NCBI GenBank assembly: GCA_016293495.1
Contig: JAEDED010000016.1
Span: 1-51,820 of the forward strand
Length of the DNA stretch: 51,820 nucleotides
Reading direction: 5' to 3'
From: Treponema sp.
Lineage (GTDB): Bacteria; Spirochaetota; Spirochaetia; Treponematales; Treponemataceae
Shown: positions 50,310 to 51,820 of the stretch, one piece after another
How the letters are laid out: every line of letters begins with the position of its first letter
Position numbering within the stretch: the stretch's first letter is position 1
Position numbers and translations under genes: made by a program
The notes under the pieces: generated by a model
What the model was told of the DNA's origin: nothing
The model's database searches: none
The model's input: only the letters and a program-made list of their open reading frames with translations

Positions 50310-50325
50310 TTTTAGTTAGTTGATA

Positions 50326-50359
50326 AAAAAGGCGCTTCATTTTGAAGCGTCTTTTTTTT
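50326..50359 (+). terminator. flaA terminator
   Basis: A 9-bp stem GGCGCTTCA (50331-50339) pairs with TGAAGCGTC (50343-50351) around TTT and is followed by eight T residues (50352-50359). Confidence 0.9.
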
Positions 50360-50395
50360 GCGCTGACAATAGTAACTACAGTTTTTGGAGATGTT

Positions 50396-51670
50396 ATGGC
50401 AACAAGTATTAAAGTTCCTGGTAAAGATGTTATTCGAGGCAATTATGAAAACTACCGAAAATTGTTCTCAGTGTTGTTAAAAAACATTCAGACAAAAATT
50501 ACCGGAGAAATTCAGTTAAATCCAAAACCTGTTTACAAATCCCGTATTAAATCCTTTGACAGTTATTATTCAAAACTGTTGAGATTAAAACCTAAAGAAG
50601 CAGTTGAAGAAAATGGTCTTGTATGTCTTACAGATATGATGGGAATCAGAATTATCTGTGCCTTTCTTGAAGATATTTCAACTGTTGAAAAACAGATTAA
50701 AAAGACATACGAAGTTAAAGAAATTGAACATAAAGGCAATCCTCAAAATATCCGTGAGTTCGGTTATGAATCAACTCACATTCTTATCAAGATTCCTAAA
50801 GAATGCCTTAATGTTGACGAAATTGAAGATGAAAATATCCGTAATCTTCCAATTCCCGAAAATCTTGTATGTGAAATTCAGGTAAGAACAATCCTTCAGG
50901 ATGCATGGGCCGAGGTAGAGCACGAACTTATATATAAACAGGAATTCAATCCGTTTGACGGACCGCTTAGAAGAAAGCTTGCAAGTGTCAACGCAAGCCT
51001 TAATCTTGCAGATATTATTTTCCAGGAAATCCGCGACTATCAGGAGAAGCTTCAGAAGGAAGTTGCTGAACGAAGAACTTCGTTCTACGAACAGGCTGAT
51101 ATTGTTACTGATGATGAAAATAAAGTCCTCAAAAATAAAGTTGAAGAAACAAAAGATATTAATCGTATTTCACCATATGTTCACGGAACAATTGATGATA
51201 TGATTCTTGCTGCAATTCATGCACACAATGTAGGTAACATTCCTGAGGCAATCAAGATTTACACAATGATTCTTGAAAATGACAGTGCAAAAGAAAATGC
51301 CGTTCTTTCTGTCATTCACAAGCATCGCGGAATGGCTTATTTTGCCCAGAATGATTACGAAAAATCTCTTGATGATTTTAAAAAGAGCAGTGAATATGAT
51401 CCGAAAAGTTTCCGCTCGATTTATTACGAAGGAATTGTTTACAGCGTAATCGGTAATAATGATGCCGCAATTGACTGCTTTAACCGTTCCCTTGAAATAA
51501 ATGAATTCCAGTCACATGCATTATTCAGAAGAGCACTTGCATATTATAATAAAAATGAAAATGACAAAGCGCTTTCTGACATCAAAGCAGCAGAAAGCCT
51601 CGGACTTGATTCTGATGAATGCAAGGCATTGCATAAAAAACTTGTCGAAAAGTTTGATATGGGAATGTAA
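50396..51670 (+). CDS. RelA/SpoT-type alarmone synthetase fused to TPRs
   Basis: The 424-residue protein has an N-terminal (p)ppGpp synthetase domain (about residues 30-215). It contains KSRIKSFDSYYSKLLR, LTDMMGIRIICAF, GYESTHILIKIP and CEIQVRTILQDAWAEVEHELIYK (in parts). The HD hydrolase, TGS and ACT domains of long Rel proteins are absent. From about 270 to 415 there are about four TPRs (NVGNIPEAIKIYTMILEND, ALFRRALAYYNKNENDKALS). The domain transfers pyrophosphate from ATP to GDP or GTP; the TPRs may give regulation or localisation. An earlier ATG at 50342 lies in the flaA terminator, so 50396 (MATSIKVPGKD, with GGAG 7 nt upstream) is the start. Confidence 0.85.
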   Translation: MATSIKVPGKDVIRGNYENYRKLFSVLLKNIQTKITGEIQLNPKPVYKSRIKSFDSYYSKLLRLKPKEAVEENGLVCLTDMMGIRIICAFLEDISTVEKQIKKTYEVKEIEHKGNPQNIREFGYESTHILIKIPKECLNVDEIEDENIRNLPIPENLVCEIQVRTILQDAWAEVEHELIYKQEFNPFDGPLRRKLASVNASLNLADIIFQEIRDYQEKLQKEVAERRTSFYEQADIVTDDENKVLKNKVEETKDINRISPYVHGTIDDMILAAIHAHNVGNIPEAIKIYTMILENDSAKENAVLSVIHKHRGMAYFAQNDYEKSLDDFKKSSEYDPKSFRSIYYEGIVYSVIGNNDAAIDCFNRSLEINEFQSHALFRRALAYYNKNENDKALSDIKAAESLGLDSDECKALHKKLVEKFDMGM

Positions 51671-51710
51671 AAAAAATGGAAAAAATATTTAAATTTTGTG
51701 TTAAATGGTA

Positions 51711-51739
51711 TTGACGCAAATTTATATATTTGTTATAGT
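51711..51739 (+). promoter_or_regulatory. tRNA-Glu promoter
   Basis: TTGACG (51711-51716), 17-nt spacer, TATAGT (51734-51739) preceded by TGt (extended -10). The expected start is near 51746, about 22 nt before the tRNA. Confidence 0.7.
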
Positions 51740-51767
51740 ACATACATCAGTTACGCACTGATTGAAT

Positions 51768-51820
51768 GTCTCCTTCGTCTAGTGGTTAGGACATCGGGTT
51801 TTCATCCCGACAACAGCAGT
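51768..51820 (+). tRNA. tRNA-Glu (anticodon TTC), 5' part, cut by window end
   Basis: The acceptor 5' strand GTCTCCT, D-arm GTCTAGTGGTTAGGAC, and anticodon arm TCGGG-TTTTCAT-CCCGA give anticodon TTC, so tRNA-Glu. The variable loop begins (CAACAG) and the T-arm lies beyond the window. Confidence 0.9.

Noticed and set aside
50342..50395. Earlier ATG for the alarmone synthetase giving a hydrophobic N-terminus like a signal peptide
   Set aside because: This ATG sits in the stem of the flaA terminator and the synthetase domain is cytoplasmic; ATG 50396 has a proper GGAG.

Overview
The window looks like chromosomal DNA of a spirochaete of the genus Treponema; I do not commit to a species. The evidence is a flagellar sheath protein gene (flaA), a spiro-SPASM-type protein, an RsbU/RsbV/RsbW partner-switching module, many TPR proteins, and low GC with long A/T-rich intergenic stretches. 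There is no phage, insertion sequence, CRISPR array or obvious island. The unusual content lies in promoter architecture, degenerate enzyme families and sugar-modification clusters.

Layout. 1-5200: a possible tiny membrane-protein gene divergent from murC, a CNNM-type membrane protein with a structured leader, yicC, a cytidylate-kinase-like gene, then a hairpin-rich intergenic block. 5200-10260 (minus strand): leuCD, a metal-ligand-less HMA-like protein, rlmN and two TPR-related genes. 10267-12680 (minus): rsmD and a secreted ankyrin protein. 12800-17950: yebC, an outer-membrane barrel protein (minus), then ruvC-ruvA-ruvB-queA. 17946-24021 (minus): a five-gene operon joining a nucleotide-sugar 4,6-dehydratase and a PLP aminotransferase to three subunits resembling a xanthine-dehydrogenase-family hydroxylase, in which the molybdenum-site motifs are missing. 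24200-26565: a small secreted protein and an acidic repeat SPOR-domain protein. 26655-27009 (minus): tmRNA. 27071-33769 (minus): DUF368/PopT, rsbW, rsbV, rsbU, a ParB-like protein, a metallophosphoesterase and a membrane TPR protein with an Mrr-like tail. 33900-37257: two TPR proteins. 37413-40897 (minus): xseA-xseB-mutL. 40957-49117: overlapping genes for a degenerate radical-SAM/SPASM protein, a glycosyltransferase, a three-enzyme sugar fusion, an ATP-grasp protein, an amidase and a GerMN protein. 49144-51820: flaA, an alarmone synthetase fused to TPRs, and the 5' part of a tRNA-Glu gene.

Most genes have good Shine-Dalgarno sequences. A subset does not: murC, rlmN, the ankyrin gene, ruvC, ruvA, popT, xseA and the small membrane ORF. 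In each of these a sigma70-type -10 ends 6 or 7 nt before the start codon, usually with a -35 17 nt further up, so the predicted transcript begins at or next to the A of ATG. This points to a class of leaderless mRNAs.

Two clusters could act on surface or flagellar glycans. The dehydratase/aminotransferase operon could make an amino-deoxy nucleotide sugar. The cluster ending just before flaA contains a cytidylyltransferase/PseG-like/methyltransferase fusion, a glycosyltransferase and an ATP-grasp enzyme, and could build and attach a decorated sugar. This link is inference from gene content and position. All calls come from reading the sequence; no database search was run.
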